From Dyadobacter crusticola DSM 16708 (GTDB lineage Bacteria > Bacteroidota > Bacteroidia > Cytophagales > Spirosomataceae): a stretch of DNA of 64,000 bases. Shown here one piece after another: positions 1 to 7,184 of this stretch. A program made the position numbers and the translations under genes. The notes beneath the pieces were generated by a model, which saw only the letters and a program-made list of their open reading frames with translations, had not been told where the DNA came from and made no database searches. Position 1 is the first letter of the stretch. Each line of letters opens with the position of its first letter. The stretch covers positions 1 through 64,000 of the forward strand of contig NZ_JNJB01000008.1 in NCBI RefSeq assembly GCF_000701505.1, read 5' to 3'.

Positions 1-207
1 AGACAAAAGCAGCAAGCCAACGAGCTACTAAAAAGTGAAGAAGGAATTGCTAAAAGAAAGAAACGGTGCTTTGATGTCGAACCGGTCTTTGGCAACATCA
101 AAAATAACCACGGCTTCCGCCGGTTTATGCTCCGCGGCAAGCAAAAGGTCGAAATCGAATGGGGACTGATCGCATTAGCCCAGAATCTAAGGAAAAGAGC
201 AGCTTAG
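1..207 (+). CDS. IS1182-like transposase, C-terminal fragment (cut by window edge)
   Basis: The open frame runs from base 1 to a TAG at 205-207, giving the last 68 residues of a transposase. The stretch VEPVFGNIKNNHGFRR followed by GLIALAQNLRK is the characteristic C-terminal end of DDE transposases of the IS1182/IS5-like group, including the last catalytic-region Glu (in VEPVFG). The rest of the protein lies outside the window, so it cannot be said whether the element is intact. Family assignment is from motif recognition. The downstream hairpin at 306-337 is a candidate end of the element. The neighbour on the other side is a nucleotidyltransferase gene on the minus strand. Confidence 0.75.
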   Translation, partial: RQKQQANELLKSEEGIAKRKKRCFDVEPVFGNIKNNHGFRRFMLRGKQKVEIEWGLIALAQNLRKRAA

Positions 208-305
208 GAGCGCCCGTTTCTTGCTTTTTAAGCCGAAAACAGCCGATTAGCTTTGAATGGATCGATATCGCGTTTCAATTTCCACTCAGTTTAAAGCAAA
301 TGGAC

Positions 306-337
306 GAGGGTGCCTCGGCTAAAACTGAGACACCCTC
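306..337. repeat. Inverted repeat, probable IS right end or terminator
   Basis: GAGGGTGCCTC (306-316) pairs with GAGACACCCTC (327-337) apart from one mismatch. It lies 99 bases past the transposase stop. The outer sequence GAGACACCCTC looks like an outward-facing terminal inverted repeat of an IS1182-type element, but the left end is outside the window. It could instead act as a shared terminator between the convergent transposase and nucleotidyltransferase genes, although neither side carries a good T-run. Confidence 0.4.
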
Positions 338-355
338 TTCAAACGTTCCTTCGTC

Positions 356-799
356 TTATTCTTCTCCTTGCAAATTCTCAATATCACGAAGATCTTGCGG
401 CCTGCCTAGCGTTTTTTTGTTTTCAAGAAGCTCCCGAAGCCCAATGAAATTGACAGGAACACCGCGTACTTGGAGAATTTCTCGGTTGGAGTAGCATTCT
501 TCAAATGTTACTCCAACCGTCATGGTCATAATATCAATATAATGATCATACTTGCTAAACGCCAAATAATTAGGCACCTTGGTAAAATCAGACTCTTCAA
601 ATTCGTCATTTGTATAGCCATATCGGAATAACGCTTTCACCAAACGCTTGGCATTATCCAATGTCGAATTAACAAAAATGTCAATATCTCCTGTCGTGCG
701 AATAAATCCGTGAGCGATTACCGCATGTCCGCCCAAAATGACATATTCAACCTTTTCCTCGTTTAATAGGCTGATCAGATTTAAGTATTCTGGTTCCAT
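356..799 (-). CDS. Nucleotidyltransferase, DUF6036/AbiEii-like
   Basis: A 147-residue protein with the minimal nucleotidyltransferase signature: GGHAVIAHG at residues 23-31 (the GG/GS motif region) and TTGDIDIFV at 35-43, where the paired Asp residues would bind metal. Families of this shape transfer a nucleotide to a protein or RNA and are often half of toxin-antitoxin or abortive-infection modules; that role is inference here. It overlaps the preceding 71-residue gene by 53 bases, implying coupled translation or a later start; there is no later in-frame Met near the N-terminus. It sits beside an insertion-sequence remnant, consistent with a mobile accessory pair. Confidence 0.7.
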   Translation of the reverse strand: MEPEYLNLISLLNEEKVEYVILGGHAVIAHGFIRTTGDIDIFVNSTLDNAKRLVKALFRYGYTNDEFEESDFTKVPNYLAFSKYDHYIDIMTMTVGVTFEECYSNREILQVRGVPVNFIGLRELLENKKTLGRPQDLRDIENLQGEE

Positions 800-962
800 A
801 GCCCAGCGGCTTGTTTTTCGGATTCGCGTAATATATTTCCTTTGCTGAGCGCATTAGCTTCAAAGCAGCTTCCAAACGTTCCTCCGGCGTTTTAGACCAC
901 CAATATTCTTTGTCATAACCTGGAAGATCTTCAATTTTTGATGTTTTGATAATCTTGTCCAT
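747..962 (-). CDS. Small protein paired with the nucleotidyltransferase
   Basis: A 71-residue protein with the core YWWSKTPEERLEAALKLMR at residues 21-39. This W-x-S-K-T-P-E-E-R-L-E-A motif recurs in small proteins encoded directly upstream of DUF6036-type nucleotidyltransferases, so the two are probably functional partners (possibly toxin and antitoxin); that role is inferred. The basic, Pro/Gly-rich tail lies in the 53-base overlap with the next gene. Only 42 bases separate its start from the tyrS stop, on the same strand, so it may be read from the tyrS transcript or from its own short promoter. Biochemical function unknown. Confidence 0.65.
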   Translation of the reverse strand: MDKIIKTSKIEDLPGYDKEYWWSKTPEERLEAALKLMRSAKEIYYANPKNKPLGYGTRILKSDQPIKRGKG

Positions 963-1004
963 AGTTCGCGAAGCTTAATCTCTCTCAAGATGACAAATCA
1001 ATCC

Positions 1005-2306
1005 CTAAACAACCCTCACCAAATGATTCTTCTTCCCCTTCGAAATCAGCAAAAATCTGTCCTGCAACAATGAAAATTCACTCAAAGTCTGCGCTTCGGA
1101 AGTAACTTTCACCTTATTCACACTCACTGCATTCTGCTGAATTGCTCTCCTGGCTTCGCCTTTTGAAGGGTAGATTTCGGCTTTGGTAACTGTCGAAATC
1201 AGGTCCAGGATATTAGCTGTTCCATTCCATTCTTCTCGGGTAATTTCGGTTTGCGGTACACCGTTGAAAATCGTGTCAAACTCATCGACTTCAATGCATT
1301 GCAAAGTTTCCAGCGTGGCTTTCCCGAACAGTACTTCCGAAGCTTTGATCACAGTCTGATACGCCTTTTCGGAATGAATGCGGATTGTCAGCTCGGCGGC
1401 GAGTGCTTTTTGCATGATGCGCAAATGCGGCTCGGCGGCGTGGCTTGTTTCCAGCGCTTCGATTTCTTCGCGACCTTTTAATGAAAAAACGCGCAGGTAC
1501 CTCGGCAAATCTTCGTCAGCCTGGTTTAGCCAAAACTGGTAGAATTCGTAAGGAGACGTTTTTTCAGGATCCAACCAGATATTCCCGCCCTCACTTTTTC
1601 CGAATTTCGAACCGTCGGACTTTGTCAAAAGTGGCGTTGTGAGTGCGTAGGCTTTGAAGTAACCTTCTTCGTCACCTTCTTTTCTGCGGATGATCTCAGT
1701 GCCGGTCGTGATATTGCCCCACTGATCAGAGCCGCCCATTTGCAGGCGCACGTTTTTGTTTTTGTATAAATGGTAAAAATCGTAACCCTGTAAAAGCTGG
1801 TACGAAAACTCTGTGAAAGATATCCCGGTTTCCAGACGCTTTTTTACAGAATCTTTGGACATCATATAATTGATACTCAGAAACTTACCTGCTTCACGCA
1901 AGAACTGTAAAAAGCCGATTTCTTTAAACCAATCATAATTATTGACCATTTCAGCCGAGTTCTCACCGCAGTCGAAATCGAGGAATTGCTCCAACTGTTT
2001 TTTTATACCTTCCTGGTTGAAACGCAAAGTATCTTCATCCAGAAACGAACGCTCGGCAGCTTTGAATGAAGGATCACCGATCATTCCCGTGGCACCACCC
2101 ACCAATGCAAAAGGCTTGTGGCCAGCGCGTTGGAAATGCACGAGCAACATAATCGTGGCCAAATTACCGATATGGAGAGAGGAAGCCGTGGGATCGAAAC
2201 CAATGTAGCCGGAAGTCATTTCCTTTTTCAGTTGTTCCTGTGTGCCCGGCATCACGTCGTGCAGCATTCCGCGCCAGCGCAGTTCCTCTATAAAATCTAT
2301 TTCCAT
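1005..2306 (-). CDS. tyrS: Tyrosine--tRNA ligase
   Basis: Class I aminoacyl-tRNA synthetase that charges tRNA-Tyr with tyrosine in the cytoplasm. At 433 residues it has the length of the bacterial TyrRS-F type. The ATP-binding HIGN signature is at 45-48, the tyrosine/tRNA-binding QMGGSDQWGN stretch at 189-198, and the KMSKS-loop variant KFGKS at 234-238. The C-terminal ~65 residues (KGEARRAIQQNAVSVN onwards) form an S4-type RNA-binding domain. The start ATG at 2306 fits the family N-terminus. Upstream on the minus strand a TACCTTTG (2339-2346 on the plus strand, complement) resembles the Bacteroidota -7 element but lacks a well-spaced -33. It is transcribed divergently from the glycosidase gene. 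Confidence 0.96.
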   Translation of the reverse strand: MEIDFIEELRWRGMLHDVMPGTQEQLKKEMTSGYIGFDPTASSLHIGNLATIMLLVHFQRAGHKPFALVGGATGMIGDPSFKAAERSFLDEDTLRFNQEGIKKQLEQFLDFDCGENSAEMVNNYDWFKEIGFLQFLREAGKFLSINYMMSKDSVKKRLETGISFTEFSYQLLQGYDFYHLYKNKNVRLQMGGSDQWGNITTGTEIIRRKEGDEEGYFKAYALTTPLLTKSDGSKFGKSEGGNIWLDPEKTSPYEFYQFWLNQADEDLPRYLRVFSLKGREEIEALETSHAAEPHLRIMQKALAAELTIRIHSEKAYQTVIKASEVLFGKATLETLQCIEVDEFDTIFNGVPQTEITREEWNGTANILDLISTVTKAEIYPSKGEARRAIQQNAVSVNKVKVTSEAQTLSEFSLLQDRFLLISKGKKNHLVRVV

Positions 2307-2383
2307 TGTGAGATTAAAAACTTTTTCGGATCGAACCGCAAAGGTAAAAGTTATCGTCTTGAAAAATTGGTCAGCGGCAAGGT

Positions 2384-2414
2384 TTTGACCATACGAGGCT
2401 CATTTTTACTTAAA
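2384..2414 (+). promoter_or_regulatory. Candidate promoter of the family-43 glycosidase
   Basis: TTTG (2384-2387), a 19-base spacer, then TACTTAAA (2407-2414). The -33 element and spacing fit the Bacteroidota sigma-ABfr consensus, while the -7 keeps the essential TA but not the TTTG. It lies 46 bases before the ATG at 2461. Moderate to weak support. Confidence 0.35.
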
Positions 2415-2460
2415 TTAGTATTCAGAAAAGAATTTTCTGCACCATTAATATTTTATATCG

Positions 2461-4215
2461 ATGTATTTAAAACTCACACTATCAGTGCTCTTGCTACTTT
2501 TTGCATTTACATTCCAGGGATTTGCACAAACCACCTATTGTAATCCGATGGACATCGATTACAAATACAACTTCGAGCAGCTCAACAAAAATATCAGTTA
2601 CCGCTCTGGTGCAGATCCGGTGATTATCAACCACAAAGGTGAATATTTCCTATTTGTCACAATTTCAGGCGGGTACTGGCATTCGAAAAATATGCTGAAC
2701 TGGAAGTACCTGACAGCCAACCGTTGGCCTTTTGAAGATATGTGCGCGCCTGCCGCTGTTTCAGTGCGGGATACTTTGTTTTTGTTTCAATCAACATTCG
2801 AGTCGCGACCGATTTTGTATTCCGTGGCGCCGGAAAAAGGCATTTGGGAGTTTTACAACCGCTGGACGCCGCGGCTGCCGAAAGATATCGGCCCCTGGGA
2901 CCCGGCGCTTTTTCATGATCCGGACACCGACAAATGGTATATGTACTGGGGCTCGTCGAATGTGTACCCGATTTTCGGTTCGGAGCTGGATTATGCCAAA
3001 AGGCTGGCATTCAAAGGCGATTACAAAGCAATGTTTTGGTTAAATCAATATGAACATGGCTGGGAGCGTTTCGGCCCCAACCATTCGGATCCATTCAAAC
3101 CATTCACCGAAGGTGCGTGGATGACAAAGCACAAGGGTAAATACTACCTGCAATACGGCGCGCCGGGCACGGAATACAATGTGTATGCAAATGGTACTTA
3201 CGTAGGCGACGACCCGCTCGGTCCATTTACTTACGCGCCTTACAACCCCGTTTCCTACAAGCCTGGCGGCTTCGCAACGGGCGCTGGTCACGGGAATACA
3301 TTTCAGGATAATTATGGAAATTATTGGAATACGGGCACAACCTGGATCGGGCTGAACTGGGGAATGGAGCGGCGGATTGTCATGTACCCGGCCGGCTTTG
3401 ACAAAGACGGACAAATGTTCGCCAACACGAGATTCGGCGATTTCCCGCACAAAATGACGACCAAAACCTGGACCGGCAAAGGCGACGAACAGTTTACGGG
3501 CTGGATGCTTTTGTCCTATAAAAAGCCTGTAACTGCCTCATCTACGCTCGACTCGATGGCCGCCGCCAAAATCTCCGACGAAAACCCACGCACATTCTGG
3601 GCAGCAAAACAGAACAAGCCAGGCGAAACTTTGACCGTTGATTTGGAAAAAGAGCATGAAGTAAAAGCTGTGCAGGTCAATTACACGGACTACAAATCCG
3701 ACATTTTTGACAACAACCCTGAAAAAGTTTACACACAATTTAAAATCCTTACCTCAAAAGACGGAAAAAAATGGGAGCCAGCCGCCGATATTTCCAACGA
3801 ACCGAAGCGCGACCGACCAGTGGCTTACATTGAGCTGACAAAACCTACGAAAGCAAGATATGTACGCTACGAGCACATTTATGTAGCCTCACCCATTCTG
3901 GCGGTCAGTGAATTTCGGGTTTTTGGAAATGGCTCAGGTAAAGCGCCTGCAACTCCAAAAAGCTTTACCGCTGTCCGCCAGAAAGACGCAAGGAATGTGG
4001 ATCTGAAATGGGAAAAAGTGCCGGGCGCAATCGGGTATAATGTACTTTGGGGCATTGCGCCGGACAAGCTTTACCAGACTTACCAGTTCTGGCACGACGA
4101 GCCGAATGCGTTTGAATTGCGCGCATTGAATGTTGGTGTTCCATATCATTTCCGGATTGAAGCTTTTAATGAGAATGGGGTTTCGGAGGTGAGTGAAGTG
4201 GTTGGGATTAAGTAA
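2461..4215 (+). CDS. Secreted GH43-family glycoside hydrolase with F5/8C and FnIII domains
   Basis: A 584-residue exported enzyme. Residues 1-23 are a signal peptide ending FAQ. A five-bladed GH43-like catalytic domain follows (about 45-330): RSGADPVI carries the catalytic base D52, GPWDPA the pKa-modulating D147, and TEGAW the likely acid E217. Residues about 355-490 (TASSTLDSMAAAKISDEN...RYVRYEHIYVA) are a discoidin-like F5/8 type C carbohydrate-binding domain, and 495-584 a fibronectin III domain. GH43 enzymes usually remove arabinose or xylose from plant polysaccharides; the substrate here is not determinable. It stands alone, far from the SusC/SusD pair of this window, so it is not part of an obvious polysaccharide-utilisation operon. 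Confidence 0.85.
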   Translation: MYLKLTLSVLLLLFAFTFQGFAQTTYCNPMDIDYKYNFEQLNKNISYRSGADPVIINHKGEYFLFVTISGGYWHSKNMLNWKYLTANRWPFEDMCAPAAVSVRDTLFLFQSTFESRPILYSVAPEKGIWEFYNRWTPRLPKDIGPWDPALFHDPDTDKWYMYWGSSNVYPIFGSELDYAKRLAFKGDYKAMFWLNQYEHGWERFGPNHSDPFKPFTEGAWMTKHKGKYYLQYGAPGTEYNVYANGTYVGDDPLGPFTYAPYNPVSYKPGGFATGAGHGNTFQDNYGNYWNTGTTWIGLNWGMERRIVMYPAGFDKDGQMFANTRFGDFPHKMTTKTWTGKGDEQFTGWMLLSYKKPVTASSTLDSMAAAKISDENPRTFWAAKQNKPGETLTVDLEKEHEVKAVQVNYTDYKSDIFDNNPEKVYTQFKILTSKDGKKWEPAADISNEPKRDRPVAYIELTKPTKARYVRYEHIYVASPILAVSEFRVFGNGSGKAPATPKSFTAVRQKDARNVDLKWEKVPGAIGYNVLWGIAPDKLYQTYQFWHDEPNAFELRALNVGVPYHFRIEAFNENGVSEVSEVVGIK

Positions 4216-4257
4216 AGGTATCTTTCGTTACTTTCACAAAAATTATTTTAAAAACTC

Positions 4258-4288
4258 TTGTAGAGTAAACCACAAAAACATAACTTTG
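4258..4288 (+). promoter_or_regulatory. Candidate promoter directly abutting a start codon
   Basis: TTG (4258-4260), a 20-base spacer and TAACTTTG (4281-4288) match the Bacteroidota consensus TTG-N19-21-TAnnTTTG exactly. The ATG at 4290 lies where transcription would begin or just before it, implying a leaderless mRNA, or else that the true start is further downstream. Confidence 0.5.
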
Positions 4289-4289
4289 A

Positions 4290-4499
4290 ATGAAGAAATT
4301 TTCTTCAATCCCGGAAGCATTTGATTGGTGGCTAAAAAACATTTACCCGACCTTACCAGCAGATGTTAAAAAGGGAAAACCTGTTTCTGCCTGGCGAGAT
4401 TATACGCATGGAGGCGGCGTTTCAGAAAAGAGAATGAAGGAAATATTAATTGAATTCGGTCGATTCAAGATCGAGACAATTATTACTTACGAGCCGTAA
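4290..4499 (+). CDS. Small hypothetical protein
   Basis: A 69-residue protein, rich in Trp and Lys (FDWWLKNIYP, AWRDYTHGGG, KRMKEILIEFG), with no signal peptide or membrane segment. I do not recognise a family. A strong-looking promoter overlaps its start region. A second small gene follows 73 bases downstream, and both are preceded by the shared string TTGTAGAGTA (4258-4267 and 4524-4533). The gene is followed by DUF5618 and Uma2 genes on the opposite strand, in a patch that looks accessory. Coding potential is supported by a plausible globular composition and promoter, not by homology. Confidence 0.5.
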   Translation: MKKFSSIPEAFDWWLKNIYPTLPADVKKGKPVSAWRDYTHGGGVSEKRMKEILIEFGRFKIETIITYEP

Positions 4500-4524
4500 A
4501 CCGGCTTTTTATTTGATCTATATT

Positions 4525-4540
4525 TGTAGAGTATTCTACA
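4525..4540. repeat. Perfect inverted repeat, possible operator
   Basis: TGTAGA (4525-4530), four bases, TCTACA (4535-4540). It overlaps the likely -33 position of the promoter for the gene at 4573. The left arm is repeated ahead of the gene at 4290 (TGTAGA at 4259-4264), there without a right arm. This could be a regulator-binding site shared by the two genes. Confidence 0.35.
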
Positions 4541-4572
4541 TAAAATTTTTCACTTAAACACTTTCAAAAACT

Positions 4573-4800
4573 ATGAACACACTTAAAACCGAATTGGCAA
4601 ACCAAGCCTTGATCAAGAAGAATGAAATCATTGATGAGTTTTTTGCAACCGACCACGTGAGCGAAATAGTGGAATCAATGCATTACATGGTTGAAAGTTT
4701 TCTATTCAGTACGAACCTGGAAAATATTACTCCTGAAATGCGCGTACATATTGTGAACCAGTTGAGAGTCGCTACCATGCTGACGAAGCTTGGAAGTTAG
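4573..4800 (+). CDS. Small hypothetical protein
   Basis: A 75-residue, largely alpha-helical-looking acidic protein (LANQALIKKNEIIDEFF, VNQLRVATMLTKLG). No family is recognised and no export signal is visible. The start ATG follows an AT-rich leader of about 30 bases after the TGTAGA/TCTACA repeat. A strong hairpin terminator follows the stop by 7 bases, which supports it being an expressed gene. It may be co-regulated with the 69-residue gene just upstream because of their shared promoter-region string. Confidence 0.5.
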   Translation: MNTLKTELANQALIKKNEIIDEFFATDHVSEIVESMHYMVESFLFSTNLENITPEMRVHIVNQLRVATMLTKLGS

Positions 4801-4807
4801 GGCACAG

Positions 4808-4840
4808 AAAAAGCCGCGCAATAGAGATACGCGGCTTTTT
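4808..4840. terminator. Bidirectional intrinsic terminator
   Basis: AAAAGCCGCG (4809-4818) pairs perfectly with CGCGGCTTTT (4830-4839) around an 11-base loop, with T-runs on both strands. It separates the convergent genes at 4573 (+) and 4860 (-). Confidence 0.85.
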
Positions 4841-4859
4841 GATCTATTTGAAATGAAGC

Positions 4860-5258
4860 CTAAGCTGCGATGTAACTCAACATCTTAGTAACATTGCTAA
4901 GACCTAGCTGGATTGTATCAACGGATTTAGTGCCGTGATAGTAACCAGCCAAATGCAATTCGTCATAAACATTCGCAAGTAGTCTCAACAGCTTTTTATC
5001 GTATTTCCTTATCCTGGCAATATAATCTTCAATGCTGGTTGGTTTCTTGAAATGGATGCCTTCTTTTTGCTTCAAGAATTCATCCAAAATAAGGAGTGCC
5101 GCAGAGTATGCTGTGCCTGATGCCATTTTAACATACTTCACATCGGCATACAATCCGTCTTTTTTGCCGGCTTTTTCGCTGAGAATTGTGCGTGCATTCT
5201 CCAAGTAGCGTTGCGCTTCCTGCGCTGCTGATCTTTGTTCGTGTGTTTTTGCTGACAT
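4860..5258 (-). CDS. DUF5618 family protein (HEPN-like helical protein)
   Basis: A 132-residue helical protein. The pattern QRYLENARTILSEKAGKKDGLY, YADVKYVKMASGTAYSAALLILDEFL, RIRKYDKKLLRLLANVYDELHLAGYYHG matches the DUF5618 family as I know it from Bacteroidota. Members are all-helical and HEPN-like, and HEPN proteins frequently pair with nucleotidyltransferases or act as RNases, but the RxxxxH motif typical of active HEPN RNases is not evident. Function is unknown. The next gene upstream on the same strand is a Uma2-like nuclease, 74 bases away, so the two may share a transcript. The gene ends at a shared bidirectional terminator. Confidence 0.7.
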   Translation of the reverse strand: MSAKTHEQRSAAQEAQRYLENARTILSEKAGKKDGLYADVKYVKMASGTAYSAALLILDEFLKQKEGIHFKKPTSIEDYIARIRKYDKKLLRLLANVYDELHLAGYYHGTKSVDTIQLGLSNVTKMLSYIAA

Positions 5259-5332
5259 GAGATAATCTAGTTTACGCTTCTTTAGACGGGAGTGAATAGA
5301 TAAGTAACGCCAATCTGCGACAGTTTTTTAAT

Positions 5333-5923
5333 TTACTCTTTTTGCATCGACTCAGCTTCTTCCGGCAAAAAAGTAATGTCTTCATAAATTGCAGCGACCG
5401 ACAGCGAAAATCCCAAGTTGTCAAATGGGACCTCGTCTGCTGGATCAGCAAAAGTCTGGTAAGTCCAAATGTCATCCTCGTCGGAGCGGGTGAACAATTG
5501 CACGTAACATTCGTGTTGCGCAACCAGAAGATAATATTGTAGCGAGGCGATTTGCTTGTAGAGTTTTAGCTTGAATACCTGATCGTAGTTGGCAGAGCTG
5601 TCCGACAAGACCTCCACCAGAATGCTCGGATTACGCACAATGTAAGTGCTTTTGAAATCTTCGACAGAGCAGGTAACTATCGCATCGGGATAACAGTAAG
5701 TGAAATTTGGAATGCATTCCACTTTCACGTTTTCAGCAAATGTCTGACAGCCTCTTGGTTTGAAAATACCTTTTAAAAGCGTCCTGACGTTATCGACGAT
5801 CCGATTGTGATTCAGCGTCGTGCCGGCCATAGCATATAATCTCCCGTCATAATATTCATGACGGACTTCACTTTCCTCTTCCAGTTTGAGGTATTCAGCT
5901 ATGGTAAGTTTCGGCTCGGCCAT
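5333..5923 (-). CDS. Uma2 family endonuclease (DUF820)
   Basis: A 196-residue PD-(D/E)xK superfamily protein. MAEPKLTIAEYLKLEEESEVRHEYYDGRLYAMAG is the standard Uma2 N-terminus. Downstream, the core PDAIVTC and SILVEVLSDSS carry the D...ExL-type catalytic Asp and Glu. The family is common in cyanobacteria and Bacteroidota, with uncertain biological role (possibly transposon-derived). I chose the ATG at 5923; an in-frame ATG at 5938 and an upstream extension to 5983 are possible but do not resemble the family. Weak promoter-like sequence lies upstream. It may be co-transcribed with the DUF5618 gene. Confidence 0.85.
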   Translation of the reverse strand: MAEPKLTIAEYLKLEEESEVRHEYYDGRLYAMAGTTLNHNRIVDNVRTLLKGIFKPRGCQTFAENVKVECIPNFTYCYPDAIVTCSVEDFKSTYIVRNPSILVEVLSDSSANYDQVFKLKLYKQIASLQYYLLVAQHECYVQLFTRSDEDDIWTYQTFADPADEVPFDNLGFSLSVAAIYEDITFLPEEAESMQKE

Positions 5924-6045
5924 TAGTGCAAATCCCATGTGTGTAAAGTGTTTTAAGTGATTTAACAATTTACACAAACACAATTTAACGATTCAAATCC
6001 GATTATCCTGCGGTGTGAAAAATGTGGTGCCGAATTGCATGATTA

Positions 6046-6082
6046 GCTGGCATAATTTTCATGTTTTCTAGGTCATGCCAGC
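6046..6082. repeat. Inverted repeat overlapping the exonuclease start codon
   Basis: GCTGGCAT (6046-6053) and ATGCCAGC (6075-6082) are perfect 8-base complements separated by 21 bases. The right arm contains the start codon of the exonuclease gene. In DNA this could be an operator; in RNA it would sequester the start codon. Confidence 0.4.
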
Positions 6083-7184
6083 ACAACCTTTACTCCAATT
6101 TACCGGCAAAAGTATATACTGCTCCGTTGCCGATGTGCATATCGATCCGTGGATCCCCGTCGACCGCGCCATTATCACGCACGCGCACAGCGATCACGCG
6201 CGCTGGGGAAGCCGGCATTACCTTGCACACAAGGATAGTGAGCCGATTTTGCGTCTTCGTCTGGGGCAGGATATTGACCTGCAAACGATGGAATATGGGC
6301 AAAAATTCATGATCAATGGTGTTAAATTCTCGCTGCATCCGGCTGGGCATATCATCGGTTCAGCGCAGGTTCGGGTGGAATATAAAGGGGAAGTATGGGT
6401 GGCGAGCGGTGATTACAAGCTGGAAAATGATAATGTATGTACGCCTTTTGAGCCGGTAAAGTGTAATGTATTTATTACGGAATCTACCTTCGGGTTACCT
6501 ATTTACAAATGGCAGCCGCAGCATGAAGTAATGACCGAAATCGATAACTGGTGGGCGCAGAACCGGGCGGAAGGAAAGGCCAGCGTGATCATGGGTTATT
6601 CTCTAGGTAAAATGCAGCGGATCTTGAAAAATATCCAGTTGCAGGATGGACCCATATATGCACACGGTGCTATTTATACTGTAAATGAAAGATTACGGGA
6701 AGCAGGTTTTGATCTGCCAGAACTAACTTTAGTAACCAAGGAAACAGACCGAAAACTCTTCAAGGGCGCATTGATCGTTGCGCCGCCTTCGGTGGATAGC
6801 AGCACGTGGATCAAGAAATTCGCGCCTTTTTCGCTGGGTTATTGCTCAGGTTGGATGGCGTTGCGAGGCGCGAAAAACCGCCGGGCTGTTGACCAGGGAT
6901 TTGTGCTGAGCGACCACGTGGACTGGCCTGATTTAAATACGGCTGTTGCGGAAACGGGAGCCGAAAAAGTATACGTAACGCACGGATATACCAGCATTTA
7001 CGCGCGCTGGCTCAATGAAAATGGGATTGAAGCAGCCGAGGTGCATACGATGTACGGCAATGAGGATGAAAGTGAAGAGGAGGAAACCGTGCAGGATGCG
7101 ACAGCCGGAAAAGAATCCTACGAGCAGCACAAGCAGGAACTGGACGCAGAAGTGTCAAACAATGCAAGCGAAACAGAGCTATGA
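6075..7184 (+). CDS. Ligase-associated DNA damage response exonuclease
   Basis: A 369-residue metallo-beta-lactamase/beta-CASP-type nuclease. The metal-binding motif THAHSDHARWG (H36, H38, D40, H41) follows the family start ...YCSVADVHIDPW. Further metal ligands appear in HPAGHIIGSAQV and SGDYK. The last ~45 residues are a highly acidic tail (EDESEEEETVQD). The family is known as the nuclease partner of an Lhr-type helicase, an ATP-dependent ligase and PdeM; the repair reaction carried out by this set is not well defined. The stop overlaps the ligase ATG (ATGA at 7181-7184), indicating translational coupling. An 8-base inverted repeat spans the start codon. Confidence 0.92.
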   Translation: MPAQPLLQFTGKSIYCSVADVHIDPWIPVDRAIITHAHSDHARWGSRHYLAHKDSEPILRLRLGQDIDLQTMEYGQKFMINGVKFSLHPAGHIIGSAQVRVEYKGEVWVASGDYKLENDNVCTPFEPVKCNVFITESTFGLPIYKWQPQHEVMTEIDNWWAQNRAEGKASVIMGYSLGKMQRILKNIQLQDGPIYAHGAIYTVNERLREAGFDLPELTLVTKETDRKLFKGALIVAPPSVDSSTWIKKFAPFSLGYCSGWMALRGAKNRRAVDQGFVLSDHVDWPDLNTAVAETGAEKVYVTHGYTSIYARWLNENGIEAAEVHTMYGNEDESEEEETVQDATAGKESYEQHKQELDAEVSNNASETEL

